A stretch of DNA of 64,000 nucleotides, taken from JANMDN01 sp031376285. GTDB taxonomy: Bacteria; Actinomycetota; Thermoleophilia; Miltoncostaeales; Miltoncostaeaceae. Both the position numbers and the translations under genes were made by a program. Below, piece by piece: positions 7,833 through 15,016 of the stretch (position 1 is its first letter; each line of letters starts with the position of its first letter). Where the stretch lies: contig JANMDN010000041.1 in the NCBI GenBank assembly GCA_031376285.1, positions 1 to 64,000 on the forward strand. The letters run 5' to 3'. A model generated the notes under the pieces. The model searched no databases and was not told the origin of the DNA. It saw nothing but the letters and a program-made list of their open reading frames with translations.

Positions 7833-7864
7833 CCCGCTCAGTCTGCGTCTCCCCGACGGGAGAG

Positions 7865-8622
7865 TCAAGGAGACGATGGCAGGCCGCCAGCCAACGCGCG
7901 GCGGACTAGGCCGGACGCGTTGATGCTGGCGAACGTAGGGACTTCGATGGCCTTGTGAGCACACTTCTCGACGAGGATGGCGTGAATGGTGTCTCGGCGG
8001 TTTCGCAATTCATCGCGCCGGTAGAGGTTGACGATGTCGTAGAGGTCGCGCGGCCGTGACCGTTCGCCCATCGCACGAAGCTTCTCGGCAAAGACTTCCT
8101 CGAAGGCGTAGCAGGCGACATCGGCCGGCTCGGGCAGGACTTCGTCGGGCTCGTACGGGTGTGCGATCGGGCGTCGCTCTGGCTCGCGCGCGAGTAGCTC
8201 GGTGGAGCAGAGATCGAGCTTGATCGAGGCGACTCCCGGTGCCGCAAGCGGCCCGCGGTAGAAGACTCGGCCCTCGACTGATCCTTGCTCCTTACGCCCT
8301 TTGAGCGTCGGTTGCCGCTCCGAGAAGTCGATGCCCGACTCATCCGAGACGGCTTCGAGCACCTCAGCGATGAGCGGCGCAACGTCGATCGGGTCGATCG
8401 GGCCGTCGTCGATGATCGTGAAGTCAAGGTCCTCGGAGAAGCGGTAGGTCTCGATGTAGCACTTCTTCAGGCAGGTACCGCCCTTGAAGATCCACGACTG
8501 GCCGAGTTCGGGGTGGCGACCGATCCCCCACAGCAGCCAACCGAGGACGTAGTCCTCTCGACGACCCCATGCCGCAGGCCCCATTCGCGAACGCGCTGGT
8601 CGATCGCAGCGCGGGAGATCAT
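7865..8622 (-). pseudogene. AbiEii-type nucleotidyltransferase toxin, frameshifted near its start
   Basis: Most of the gene encodes an AbiEii/MenT-like nucleotidyltransferase: KGGTCLKK, then RFSEDLDFTI with the catalytic acidic residues, and a helical C-terminal part (FAEKLRAM, PRDLYDI). The natural start is the ATG at 8622, overlapping the antitoxin stop (ATGA). That frame reads MISRAAIDQRVREWGL, a typical AbiEii N-terminus, but loses register at 8555-8556. A usual VVEKDYVLGW has lost one base, so GAG-AAG-GAC reads GAG-AG-GAC. An ATG at 8584 in the downstream frame could still give a 239-residue product lacking the first dozen native residues. In family members the enzyme transfers nucleotides, in MenT cases to tRNA ends. 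Confidence 0.82.
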
Positions 8623-9443
8623 GCGGCGGCCGCGGCTTGGATCTGTGCGTTGATACGAAGCCCCCAGCGCTTGGTGATGCGTCCGCCTGACCGGATAGAC
8701 GGGTCGAGCTTCGCTAGGCCAGCGCTGCGACGCGACAGACTCGCCTCGATGAGGAAGGGCGCGTCGGCCGCGAGGGCCTCAAGCAGATACCCCAGACGCT
8801 TGAATACCGTCCGGTTGCCGAGTCGGTCGGCGTAGCCCACGAGCAGCTTGTCATCGCGGTGCTCTCCGGAGAGGTACTCCTCAAGCACTTCGGCGACCAT
8901 ACGGATTCCGCCCCCGATCGATGGGTTGTCCAGCACATCGACTATCGTCTTAGTTGGATCGGAGATTTCAACTCGCTCGCGGCCGCGCCAGGCCCAGCGG
9001 GTGCCGAACAGCGCTACCGGCCGTCGCGTCGCGACACGGAACTCCGTGCCTTGGACAGCCACGTGCGCGCTGCGCTGCGGCGCCGTCGACACGACCAGGA
9101 CCGCACGAAACAACTGCTCGGTGAGGCCCCAGTACTCGCACGCACTCCAACCGCCGATGTAGCACGGCGTGAACAGGCGCGCCGCGACCAACCAAGGATC
9201 TGCGCGCCAGGCCCCAGGGACCTCGGCCTCGAGCGGAACGACGGTGAACAGGCCGCGACGCACACGACTCAACCACCCCTTCGACGCGAGATACCCCGCG
9301 ATGCGCGCCGCCTCATTCCGAGGAATCCCAAGCGCCTCCGCCGCCTCTTCGGCGGTGAACGGACCAGGAAGGGAGCGATGCAGCACCATGAGCCGCTCGC
9401 GGTTTTCGGAGCCGAGCCCCTTCGCTTTTGGTCTATCGGACAT
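8619..9443 (-). CDS. AbiEi-type antitoxin with winged-helix domain
   Basis: The antitoxin of a type IV AbiE module, 274 residues from the ATG at 9443. Residues 20-80 form a winged helix (PFTAEEAAEALGIPRNEAARIAGYLASKGWLSRV in parts), and the rest is the AbiEi C-terminal domain (CYIGGWSACEYWGL, ISDPTKTIVDVLD). AbiEi proteins repress their own promoter and neutralise AbiEii. The upstream direct repeats at 9479-9494 suit that role. The stop overlaps the toxin start by 4 nt. It is intact, unlike its partner gene. Confidence 0.88.
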   Translation of the reverse strand: MSDRPKAKGLGSENRERLMVLHRSLPGPFTAEEAAEALGIPRNEAARIAGYLASKGWLSRVRRGLFTVVPLEAEVPGAWRADPWLVAARLFTPCYIGGWSACEYWGLTEQLFRAVLVVSTAPQRSAHVAVQGTEFRVATRRPVALFGTRWAWRGRERVEISDPTKTIVDVLDNPSIGGGIRMVAEVLEEYLSGEHRDDKLLVGYADRLGNRTVFKRLGYLLEALAADAPFLIEASLSRRSAGLAKLDPSIRSGGRITKRWGLRINAQIQAAAAA

Positions 9444-9478
9444 GCGACAACCCACCCTCAGAGGGGGTTTCTCCATCA

Positions 9479-9494
9479 CCAGTATACCCAGTAT
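9479..9494. promoter_or_regulatory. Candidate AbiEi operator (two CCAGTAT repeats)
   Basis: CCAGTAT at 9479-9485 and 9488-9494, spaced 9 bp start to start, lie 36-51 nt upstream of the chosen antitoxin start. AbiEi antitoxins bind repeats at their own promoters; the assignment here is inference. Confidence 0.45.
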
Positions 9495-9496
9495 GG

Positions 9497-9882
9497 TACA
9501 TCATCACTGTCACAATCTCTCTATGAGAACATCTTTGCGGACTGCGATACACCGCTTGAGAGGCATTGGACACACCCCCTCGGCGGCACGCCCCACGATG
9601 TCGTTCTCTCTCCCAAGCGCCCTGCGGAAGCCGGGCCACTGCGGCGCAGCAAGTGCCGCGTTCGAGCCGTGAAGCCTTGTTCGTCGGTGAAGACGCGTGC
9701 GTGGCCGATCCCGACTCCTTTCCGGAGAAGTGGGCCCCCGGTCACCGGCCCTGTTCATCGAACTAGCCTTGCGGCACTCCTCATTGGTCGCAACCGCTGC
9801 AGGCAGGGACCGCGGCATGAAGGGTGCCAGTCTGGACCCATACCCGCGTGCGGCAGGGATGTGCCCTAACCGTGAGCGAGAG
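9497..9882. other. Stretch between the AbiE promoter and tRNA-Thr copy 3
   Basis: No supported gene. The last 30 or so bases before the tRNA, including an AACCGTGA and GAGAGAG stretch, resemble the bases before the unit 2 tRNA copy. The similarity between units therefore extends past the tRNA 3' end. Confidence 0.4.
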
Positions 9883-9955
9883 AGCCGGATGTCGGACTCG
9901 AACCGACGACCCCCGCTTTACAAGAGCGATGCTCTACCAACTGAGCTAATCCGGC
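9883..9955 (-). tRNA. tRNA-Thr(TGT), unit 3 copy
   Basis: A complete 73-nt cloverleaf with acceptor GCCGGAT/ATCCGGC, D arm GCTC/GAGC, anticodon stem TCGCT/AGCGG, loop CTTGTAA and T arm GTCGG/CCGAC. It starts 34 nt downstream of the broken 5' half of the host tRNA-Thr, in the same orientation. A transcript from the host promoter would therefore run through the half gene and into this copy. Confidence 0.94.
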
Positions 9956-9989
9956 CTGACGTCATCGTAGCTGGCCGACCAACGCTCAG

Positions 9990-9999
9990 GCCGCTTACA
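9990..9999. repeat. Right att-like core repeat (GCCGCTTACA)
   Basis: An exact copy of 1681-1690, within the anticodon arm of the tRNA-Thr 5' half. It marks the right edge of the island. Confidence 0.8.
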
Positions 10000-10033
10000 A
10001 GGCGGCTGCTCTGGCCAGCTGAGCTATTCCGGC
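9990..10033 (-). pseudogene. 5' half of the split tRNA-Thr(TGT)
   Basis: On the minus strand: acceptor GCCGGAA, TA, D arm GCTC/GAGC with a 9-nt loop, anticodon stem GCCGC, loop CTTGTAA and stem GCGGC. There it stops; no variable loop, T arm or 3' acceptor follows. The missing part is at 1651-1690. The two pieces rebuild a 74-nt tRNA with perfect acceptor and anticodon stems. Confidence 0.88.
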
Positions 10034-10068
10034 GTGGTTGAAGGGTAGCGGCTCGGTTTTGCCGGCGG

Positions 10069-10953
10069 CTACCTCGTCACGGAGGTGATCGTCCAATCTC
10101 CGCGCACGCCTTGGCTGTACTCGGCGCCCGTCAGTTCGGCGAACCGGATGCCGTACACGGCCTCGCCTTCGCTGCGGTCGAGGTCGTCGTCGACGAACCT
10201 CAGCGCCGCGTCGAACGTCCGGCTCGGTAGTCGTTGGTCAAACGGGAATCCGATCGTCTTCAGGTCCAGCGGGACCACGAAGTCCTCGTGCGTTCTCGAT
10301 CTGCACGCCACGAATGTCGCCGAATCCACCGGTTGGCGGCCCGTCACGCGGAGCTCCCAATGGCCCCGGAACGGACGGCCCAGGCACACCACCCGGGTCA
10401 CGAGCTGCGGGCTCCCCGTCGCGACGTCGGCCGCCGTCAGCGTCCGCGAAAACGTCGACCGGCAGATCTGCCCCGCTCCCGGGCGAACACACGCCGCGAA
10501 CCGGCCCGTCTCGGCGGTCAGAACGCCCGCCCAACACGATTCCTGCACCACCCGTCCTCGACCTGCGCGGCGAACGGCCGCCCGCACCTTCGCCGCGGCC
10601 AGGCGCCGGTCTCCCTTCCGGGCCGCCGCCGATGCCTCGTCGAGCGCCGTCAGACCCCACTCCACCATCGTCGCCCACGTCGCGTTGCACGTCTCCTCCG
10701 ACTGCAACCGACTCGAACGCAGGGCGGTCAGGGCGGCGGCCGTCTTGGGGCGCGTCGTGAGAAGGACACGCCGTCGGCACTTCTCGTCCTTGCACTTCAC
10801 GAACTTCCCTGTGACAAGGGCGGACGTCCTCACACCGCTTGCGCCCGCGGCGACAAGCGTCGGCGGCGCGGCGCCAAGTGCGGAGCCACCTCCGGCCAAG
10901 GCCAGCGCCGCAGCCATCGCGCTGAGTGCGGAAAGACGGGTGGCGAGGCTCAT
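10069..10953 (-). CDS. Secreted hypothetical protein
   Basis: A protein of 294 residues with a clear signal peptide (MSLATRLSALSAMAAALALAGG, cleavage likely after ALG). The mature part has about nine Cys, several in pairs (VKCKDEKCRR, VVQESCW, AACVRPGAGQICRS), suggesting disulphides outside the cell. I recognise no family. The signal peptide decides the strand, since long open frames also exist on the opposite strand. Its stop is 36 nt before the 5' end of the split tRNA-Thr, so the tRNA may be transcribed from within or upstream of this gene. Confidence 0.75.
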   Translation of the reverse strand: MSLATRLSALSAMAAALALAGGGSALGAAPPTLVAAGASGVRTSALVTGKFVKCKDEKCRRRVLLTTRPKTAAALTALRSSRLQSEETCNATWATMVEWGLTALDEASAAARKGDRRLAAAKVRAAVRRAGRGRVVQESCWAGVLTAETGRFAACVRPGAGQICRSTFSRTLTAADVATGSPQLVTRVVCLGRPFRGHWELRVTGRQPVDSATFVACRSRTHEDFVVPLDLKTIGFPFDQRLPSRTFDAALRFVDDDLDRSEGEAVYGIRFAELTGAEYSQGVRGDWTITSVTR

Positions 10954-11056
10954 TTGACGATGAGCCTATGACCGCGACGCTCGCCGTGCCACGTTGCCGG
11001 TCGCGAGGAAACCTTCGCCGCTCAATGTCGAGGCCTCAGGTGCCGATCAAGGGTCG

Positions 11057-11512
11057 ATGCGTCTCCGTCCACTTGCCCTCGCCGCCGCCGCTGCCCTCGG
11101 CCTTGTCTCCGGCTCAGGTTGCGGTGGAGACTCGACGTCGGTCTGGGCTCGGGACAGCGTCGACAGCTACGTCCAGGCGAAGGCGGTCTGGACCGGTGGC
11201 CAAGCAAACATTCGAGGCGAACTCGAAGGATGCGCAATTTTGCAGGCATTTTCTGCTTGTCGAGAACTCGTCGTTATCGGGGTCGGTCGTCTCGACGAGG
11301 ACGTCGCCCGGCGCCTTACAACCCTTGGCGAGCGGTCGGACCTGAACGGGCGTTGTCGTGCTTCAGTGAGAGACGGGGTGAAGGTGTTTGCCTCCGCGCC
11401 GCCGAAGCTCACCGCTGGAACGGTTTCCGCGCTACTCGCCCAGCAGGCGTCAGCGGCTCGACCCGGGACCGCCACGCTCGGCGCGATCTGGAGTGCGTGC
11501 CAGCCGAAGTGA
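11057..11512 (+). CDS. Putative lipoprotein
   Basis: A protein of 151 residues that begins MRLRPLALAAAAALGL and reaches a Cys in SGSGCGG, a weak lipobox. An ATG at 11057 places this signal at the N-terminus; the longer frame from 10994 does not. The mature part has three further Cys and no recognisable domain. It converges with sigH, the two stops being only 2 nt apart. Confidence 0.6.
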   Translation: MRLRPLALAAAAALGLVSGSGCGGDSTSVWARDSVDSYVQAKAVWTGGQANIRGELEGCAILQAFSACRELVVIGVGRLDEDVARRLTTLGERSDLNGRCRASVRDGVKVFASAPPKLTAGTVSALLAQQASAARPGTATLGAIWSACQPK

Positions 11513-11514
11513 GA

Positions 11515-12183
11515 TCAGCTGGCAGCGGCGAGGTAGGGAACCTCGCGTGACGCGCGGTGCGCCATGATCTTGCGCTTCACGCGCTGAAGCGCGTTGTCGA
11601 CGGCCTTCGGCTTGCGGTCGAGTCGCTCACCAATGTCCTCGTAGGAGCACCCGTCGAGGTAGAGCCGGAGCACCTCGCGCTCGAGGCCCGAGAGGCTCTC
11701 GGCCAGCGCATCGACCAGCGAACCGAGTTCCTGGCGCGAGATCACCTGGGTCAGCGGGTCGGACACGGGGTCGCCAGGAATGATGTCGGCGAGGGTCGTC
11801 TCGTCGCTTCCGGCCTTCGAGTAGCTAAACGAGATGTAGGTGTTCATCGGCGAATGCTTCTTGCGGGCCGCCGTCTTGATCGCCGTAATGATCTGGCGCG
11901 TCACGCAGAGCTCCAAGAACGAGCGAAACGACGTCTCCCGGTCTGAGCGGTAGTCGCGCACGGCCTTCACGAGACCAATCAGGCCCTCCTGGATGAGGTC
12001 CTCATGGTCGCCACCGGCGAGGAAGTAGCTCGAGGCTTTCATTCGGATCACCGGGCGGAAGCGATCGATGAGGCGCTCCATCGCGGCCGGATCGCCAGCG
12101 CGGGCAGCCTTGACGAGGGACCGGTCATGAGCCTCATGAAAAGAGTGAGACGTGTCTTCGTGCGCGAGGTGGTTCAGACCCAT
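11515..12183 (-). CDS. sigH: RNA polymerase sigma factor, SigH/Spo0H type
   Basis: A group of 222 residues from the ATG at 12183, which follows a GGGGA ribosome binding site. Region 2 is very like Bacillus SigH (GGDHEDLIQEGLIGLVKAVRDY, FRSFLELCVTRQIITAIKTAARKKH) and region 4 holds the helix-turn-helix (YEDIGERLDRKPKAVDNALQRVKRKI). It would direct RNA polymerase to an alternative promoter set. The upstream genes rlmB and cysS occupy the same relative position as in Bacillus, supporting orthology. A 44-residue N-terminal extension from a codon at 12315 is possible but lacks domain character. Confidence 0.9.
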   Translation of the reverse strand: MGLNHLAHEDTSHSFHEAHDRSLVKAARAGDPAAMERLIDRFRPVIRMKASSYFLAGGDHEDLIQEGLIGLVKAVRDYRSDRETSFRSFLELCVTRQIITAIKTAARKKHSPMNTYISFSYSKAGSDETTLADIIPGDPVSDPLTQVISRQELGSLVDALAESLSGLEREVLRLYLDGCSYEDIGERLDRKPKAVDNALQRVKRKIMAHRASREVPYLAAAS

Positions 12184-12417
12184 GACGGTCCCCAAAACGT
12201 TGAAGGCGGCAGAAGTACGAGCAAAAACGCGGTTCCTTGCCTGAGTCTCAATCTCAAGTTGAGGATGCGACATCGCTCTTTGCGGAGTTCTATCGGGATC
12301 TCGTGACAAAGTCAACGAAGTTATCCACAGGCAGGTTCCAGCAGAGCCGATCCCAGGTCGGCGCAGGCAGCCCGCTCCACCCTCAAGCGCCGCCTGGACC
12401 CGCTGTGTCGGTTGGCG
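12184..12417. other. Upstream region of sigH
   Basis: A 234-nt gap between rlmB and the chosen sigH start. It probably holds the sigH promoter. I cannot identify promoter boxes with confidence. Confidence 0.35.
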
Positions 12418-13146
12418 CTACGGGCCGAGAACGGCGCGAGCGAGCAGGATCGCGCTCGCGACCGAGAGGTTCAGCGAGGCGACCTTTCCGACCATCGGAA
12501 TGGCGACGATTTCGTCGCACACTGAGCGCAGGCGGGGCCGAAGCCCTTCGCCTTCTGAGCCGAGCACAAGTATCGAGCGCGCGTCGAGGCCCGAGGTTCG
12601 GTAGTCGACGCCCGCATCGGAGTCCGCCCCGATCGCCCGGCGACCATCGCGCCGCGCGTCATGGACGAACGCGACCATGCTGGGCACGCGGGCGATCCGG
12701 AGATGCTCAACGGCACCAGCCGAGGTCTTGCAGACCGCGGGAGTCACGCCTGGGCTGCCCTTGTCTGCGATCACGAGGCCGGCCGCCCCGAGAGTCTCAG
12801 CGACCCGCGCGACGGCGCCAAGGTTGTGGACGTCTTGGACGGCGTCGAGCACGACGACCGGCCCCGCCGCGGCCAGGATCTCCTCGACGTCGACGTACGG
12901 ATACGGCTGGCAGGCCGCCACAACGCCCTGATGGTCGGGGCTCCCGGCAAGCCGGGTCAGCGACGCCTTGTCGCGGGGCTTGCAGCGAACCGTGGAGAGC
13001 CATTCCTCCTCGATGAGGCTCGGGAGGGCCCACACCTCGTGGATGTCCCGACGTCCGGCGTCGAGCAGCTCACGAAATGGGTTTCGCCCGTAGACGAGCC
13101 CTGGCTGATCCGCGTCGTCAGTCGTTCGGCGCCACGGCTCGTTCAT
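12418..13146 (-). CDS. rlmB: TrmH-family 23S rRNA methyltransferase
   Basis: A SPOUT methyltransferase of 242 residues that would 2'-O-methylate a guanosine in 23S rRNA (Gm2251 in E. coli). The three SPOUT motifs are intact: LDAVQDVHNLGAVAR (about 98-112), VLGSEGEGL (about 195), and IPMVGKVASLNLSVAS near the end, which forms the knotted SAM site. The N-terminal part (VYGRNPFRELLDA) is the usual RlmB substrate-binding domain. The ATG overlaps the cysS stop (ATGA), so the two are translated together. Confidence 0.92.
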   Translation of the reverse strand: MNEPWRRTTDDADQPGLVYGRNPFRELLDAGRRDIHEVWALPSLIEEEWLSTVRCKPRDKASLTRLAGSPDHQGVVAACQPYPYVDVEEILAAAGPVVVLDAVQDVHNLGAVARVAETLGAAGLVIADKGSPGVTPAVCKTSAGAVEHLRIARVPSMVAFVHDARRDGRRAIGADSDAGVDYRTSGLDARSILVLGSEGEGLRPRLRSVCDEIVAIPMVGKVASLNLSVASAILLARAVLGP

Positions 13147-14546
13147 GCGGGCAGCACCTCGGAGCCACTGGCGCCGTCGCGCACCGTGAACCCTTGCGCC
13201 TCGATCTCGGCGCGGAGCGCGTCGGAGCGGGCAAAGTCGCGGGCTGTGCGAGCCTCGTCGCGCGCGCGAGCAAGCGCGAGTACCGATTCGGGCACCTGGG
13301 GTTCCTCCCGGTCGAGTTGACCGAGGCCGAAGACGTCGAGCAGCTCGAGGAGCTTGCTTTGAACTTCGCGAAGCTGCCCCGCCCCAGGCCGAACGCCGTC
13401 GAGGGTCGTATTGACCACCCGGATGAGGCCAAAGATCGCCGCGAAGGCCTCCGGGGTCGCGAAGTCATCGGCGAGGGCCGCGAACATGTCGCTTCGAGCG
13501 GTCGAAAGCGCGGCGGCAAGGCCCGCATCGACACCCTCCCCCGGCACGTCGATTGCCCGCCGTAGCGAGCGCAAGGTGTTCGCGATCCGCTCGCACTGGG
13601 CCTTCGCGTCGCCGAGGCGCTCGTCGTTGAACGGAAGCGGCGAGCGGTAGTGGCTCGAAAGGAAGTAGGTCAGCACAACTTCCTTCGGCCAGTCCCCCAA
13701 CACGTCGGAGAGCAAGGCGATGTTCCCGACGCTCTTTGACATCTTGTCGCCGGCCAGCTCGAGCATGCCGTTGTGCATCCATATCTGCGCGAGCGGAACG
13801 CCGTGCGCACCCTCGGTTTGAGCGATCTCGTTCTCGTGGTGGGGAAAGATCAGGTCGATCCCACCGCCGTGGATCTCGAAGGTCCGACCGAGGATCGCTT
13901 CAGCCATCGCCGAGCACTCGATGTGCCAGCCCGGTCTCCCCGGCCCCCACGGCGATGGCCAGAAGGCGTCCTCAGTTGGTTTATGGGCCTTCCAGAGCGC
14001 GAAGTCGAGTGGGTGCTCCTTCCCCACGCCCCCCTCGCCGGAGACCATGTCCTCAAGTGTCCGCCCCGAGAGCGATCCGTAGCCTGGGAAGCTCCCGACC
14101 CGGAAGTAGACATCGCCAGCCGACGGGTAGGCGAGGCCGCGGTCGACCAGCTGGGCGATCAGGTCGACGATCTCGGGGAGTGTGTCGGTGACCTTCGGTT
14201 CGCTGTCGGGCCGACCGAGGCCGAGGCCGTTCGTGTCGTCGATGTAGGCCTTGCCGTAGCGATCGGCAAGCTCGGTGCTCGACGTTCCTTCAGTGCGCGC
14301 GGCATCATAGATCTTGTCGTTGATGTCGGTGAGGTTGCTGACGAAGCGAACCGCGAGCCCGTTTCGGCGAAGGAATCGGGCGAGCACGCTGAACACGACA
14401 AACGGTCGGGCGTTGCCGATGTGCACGCGTCCGTAGACCGTCGGTCCGCAGACGTAGATCCGTACGACACCCTCCGGCCCAACCGTCAGCGGCACCTTGG
14501 ACTTGGTGATTGTGTTGTAGAGACGAACGCCGGTCTCGGTACTCAC
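13143..14546 (-). CDS. cysS: Cysteinyl-tRNA synthetase
   Basis: A class I synthetase of 467 residues that charges tRNA-Cys. The HIGH motif appears as HIGNARPF and the KMSKS loop as KMSKSVGN. The zinc-binding CGPTVYGRVHIG, WHIEC and HGGGIDLIFPHHENE segments are in place. Length and domain order match the bacterial family. The start is GTG, overlapping the ispF stop by 4 nt; the stop overlaps rlmB. It is part of the ispD-PHP-ispF-cysS-rlmB series. Confidence 0.96.
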   Translation of the reverse strand: MSTETGVRLYNTITKSKVPLTVGPEGVVRIYVCGPTVYGRVHIGNARPFVVFSVLARFLRRNGLAVRFVSNLTDINDKIYDAARTEGTSSTELADRYGKAYIDDTNGLGLGRPDSEPKVTDTLPEIVDLIAQLVDRGLAYPSAGDVYFRVGSFPGYGSLSGRTLEDMVSGEGGVGKEHPLDFALWKAHKPTEDAFWPSPWGPGRPGWHIECSAMAEAILGRTFEIHGGGIDLIFPHHENEIAQTEGAHGVPLAQIWMHNGMLELAGDKMSKSVGNIALLSDVLGDWPKEVVLTYFLSSHYRSPLPFNDERLGDAKAQCERIANTLRSLRRAIDVPGEGVDAGLAAALSTARSDMFAALADDFATPEAFAAIFGLIRVVNTTLDGVRPGAGQLREVQSKLLELLDVFGLGQLDREEPQVPESVLALARARDEARTARDFARSDALRAEIEAQGFTVRDGASGSEVLPA

Positions 14547-15016
14547 AGGGCTGCGTCCTCGAGGAGTGCGACGGCTTGGCAGGCGATTCCTTCGCCGCGC
14601 CCGGCAAATCCCATGCCTTCGGTTGTCGTGGCGTGAATGGTCACCGGCGCGTCGAGCAGCGCGCTCAGCGCTCCCTGGATGCGGTCCCGGTACGGGGCGA
14701 GCTTCGGTCGCTCGCAGATAACGACGGCGTGGGCGTTTGCGATCCGCATTCCCGCCGCGCCGACGTGGCCCATCACGATGCCGAGGAGTCGCTCACCCGA
14801 GACGCCCTCCCACTCGGGATCGCCGGGCGGGAAATGTTGACCGATGTCCGGCAGGCCACACGCGGAGAGGATCGCGTCGCACAGTGCGTGGGCGACGACG
14901 TCGCCATCGGAGTGGCCGACGAGGCCCTGCTCGTGGTCGACCTCGATCGTCCCGAGCATGAGCGGTCGACCGGGCCCGAAGCGGTGCGCATCGACGCCAA
15001 GCCCTACGCGACCCAT
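14543..15016 (-). CDS. ispF: 2-C-methyl-D-erythritol 2,4-cyclodiphosphate synthase
   Basis: An enzyme of 157 residues in the non-mevalonate isoprenoid pathway, forming MEcPP with loss of CMP. The zinc ligands are in GVDAHRF and in the stretch HSDGDVVAHALCDAIL. The CDP-binding ATTTEGMGFAGRGEGI segment is near the end. ATG at 15016 is chosen because it gives the standard N-terminus; longer frames upstream run into the PHP gene. It overlaps that gene by 13 nt and cysS by 4 nt. IspD, two steps earlier in the pathway, is two genes upstream. Confidence 0.95.
   Translation of the reverse strand: MGRVGLGVDAHRFGPGRPLMLGTIEVDHEQGLVGHSDGDVVAHALCDAILSACGLPDIGQHFPPGDPEWEGVSGERLLGIVMGHVGAAGMRIANAHAVVICERPKLAPYRDRIQGALSALLDAPVTIHATTTEGMGFAGRGEGIACQAVALLEDAAL

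Larger units (their letters stand above)
1691..9989. mobile_element. Integrated island of three tandem units in a tRNA-Thr gene
   Basis: The island lies between the two halves of a tRNA-Thr(TGT) gene (5' half 9990-10033, 3' half 1651-1690). Internal core remnants at 3287-3295 and 5315-5321 divide it into units of about 1.6, 2.0 and 4.7 kb. Each unit has, just left of its right-hand core, a 73-nt tRNA-Thr(TGT) copy (3157-3229, 5208-5280, 9883-9955). Each also has, just right of its left-hand core, a related end sequence containing CCTGCTCAG and a C-rich block. The cargo is toxin-antitoxin or abortive-infection type genes. No recombinase is present, so the units look non-autonomous or decayed. 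Tyrosine recombinases that cut in anticodon loops are well known; that one acted here is inference. Confidence 0.82.

Noticed and set aside
10085..10971. Long plus-strand frames opposite the secreted protein at 10069-10953
   Set aside because: Only the minus-strand frame has a signal peptide and Cys pairs; the others are Arg/Pro-rich.
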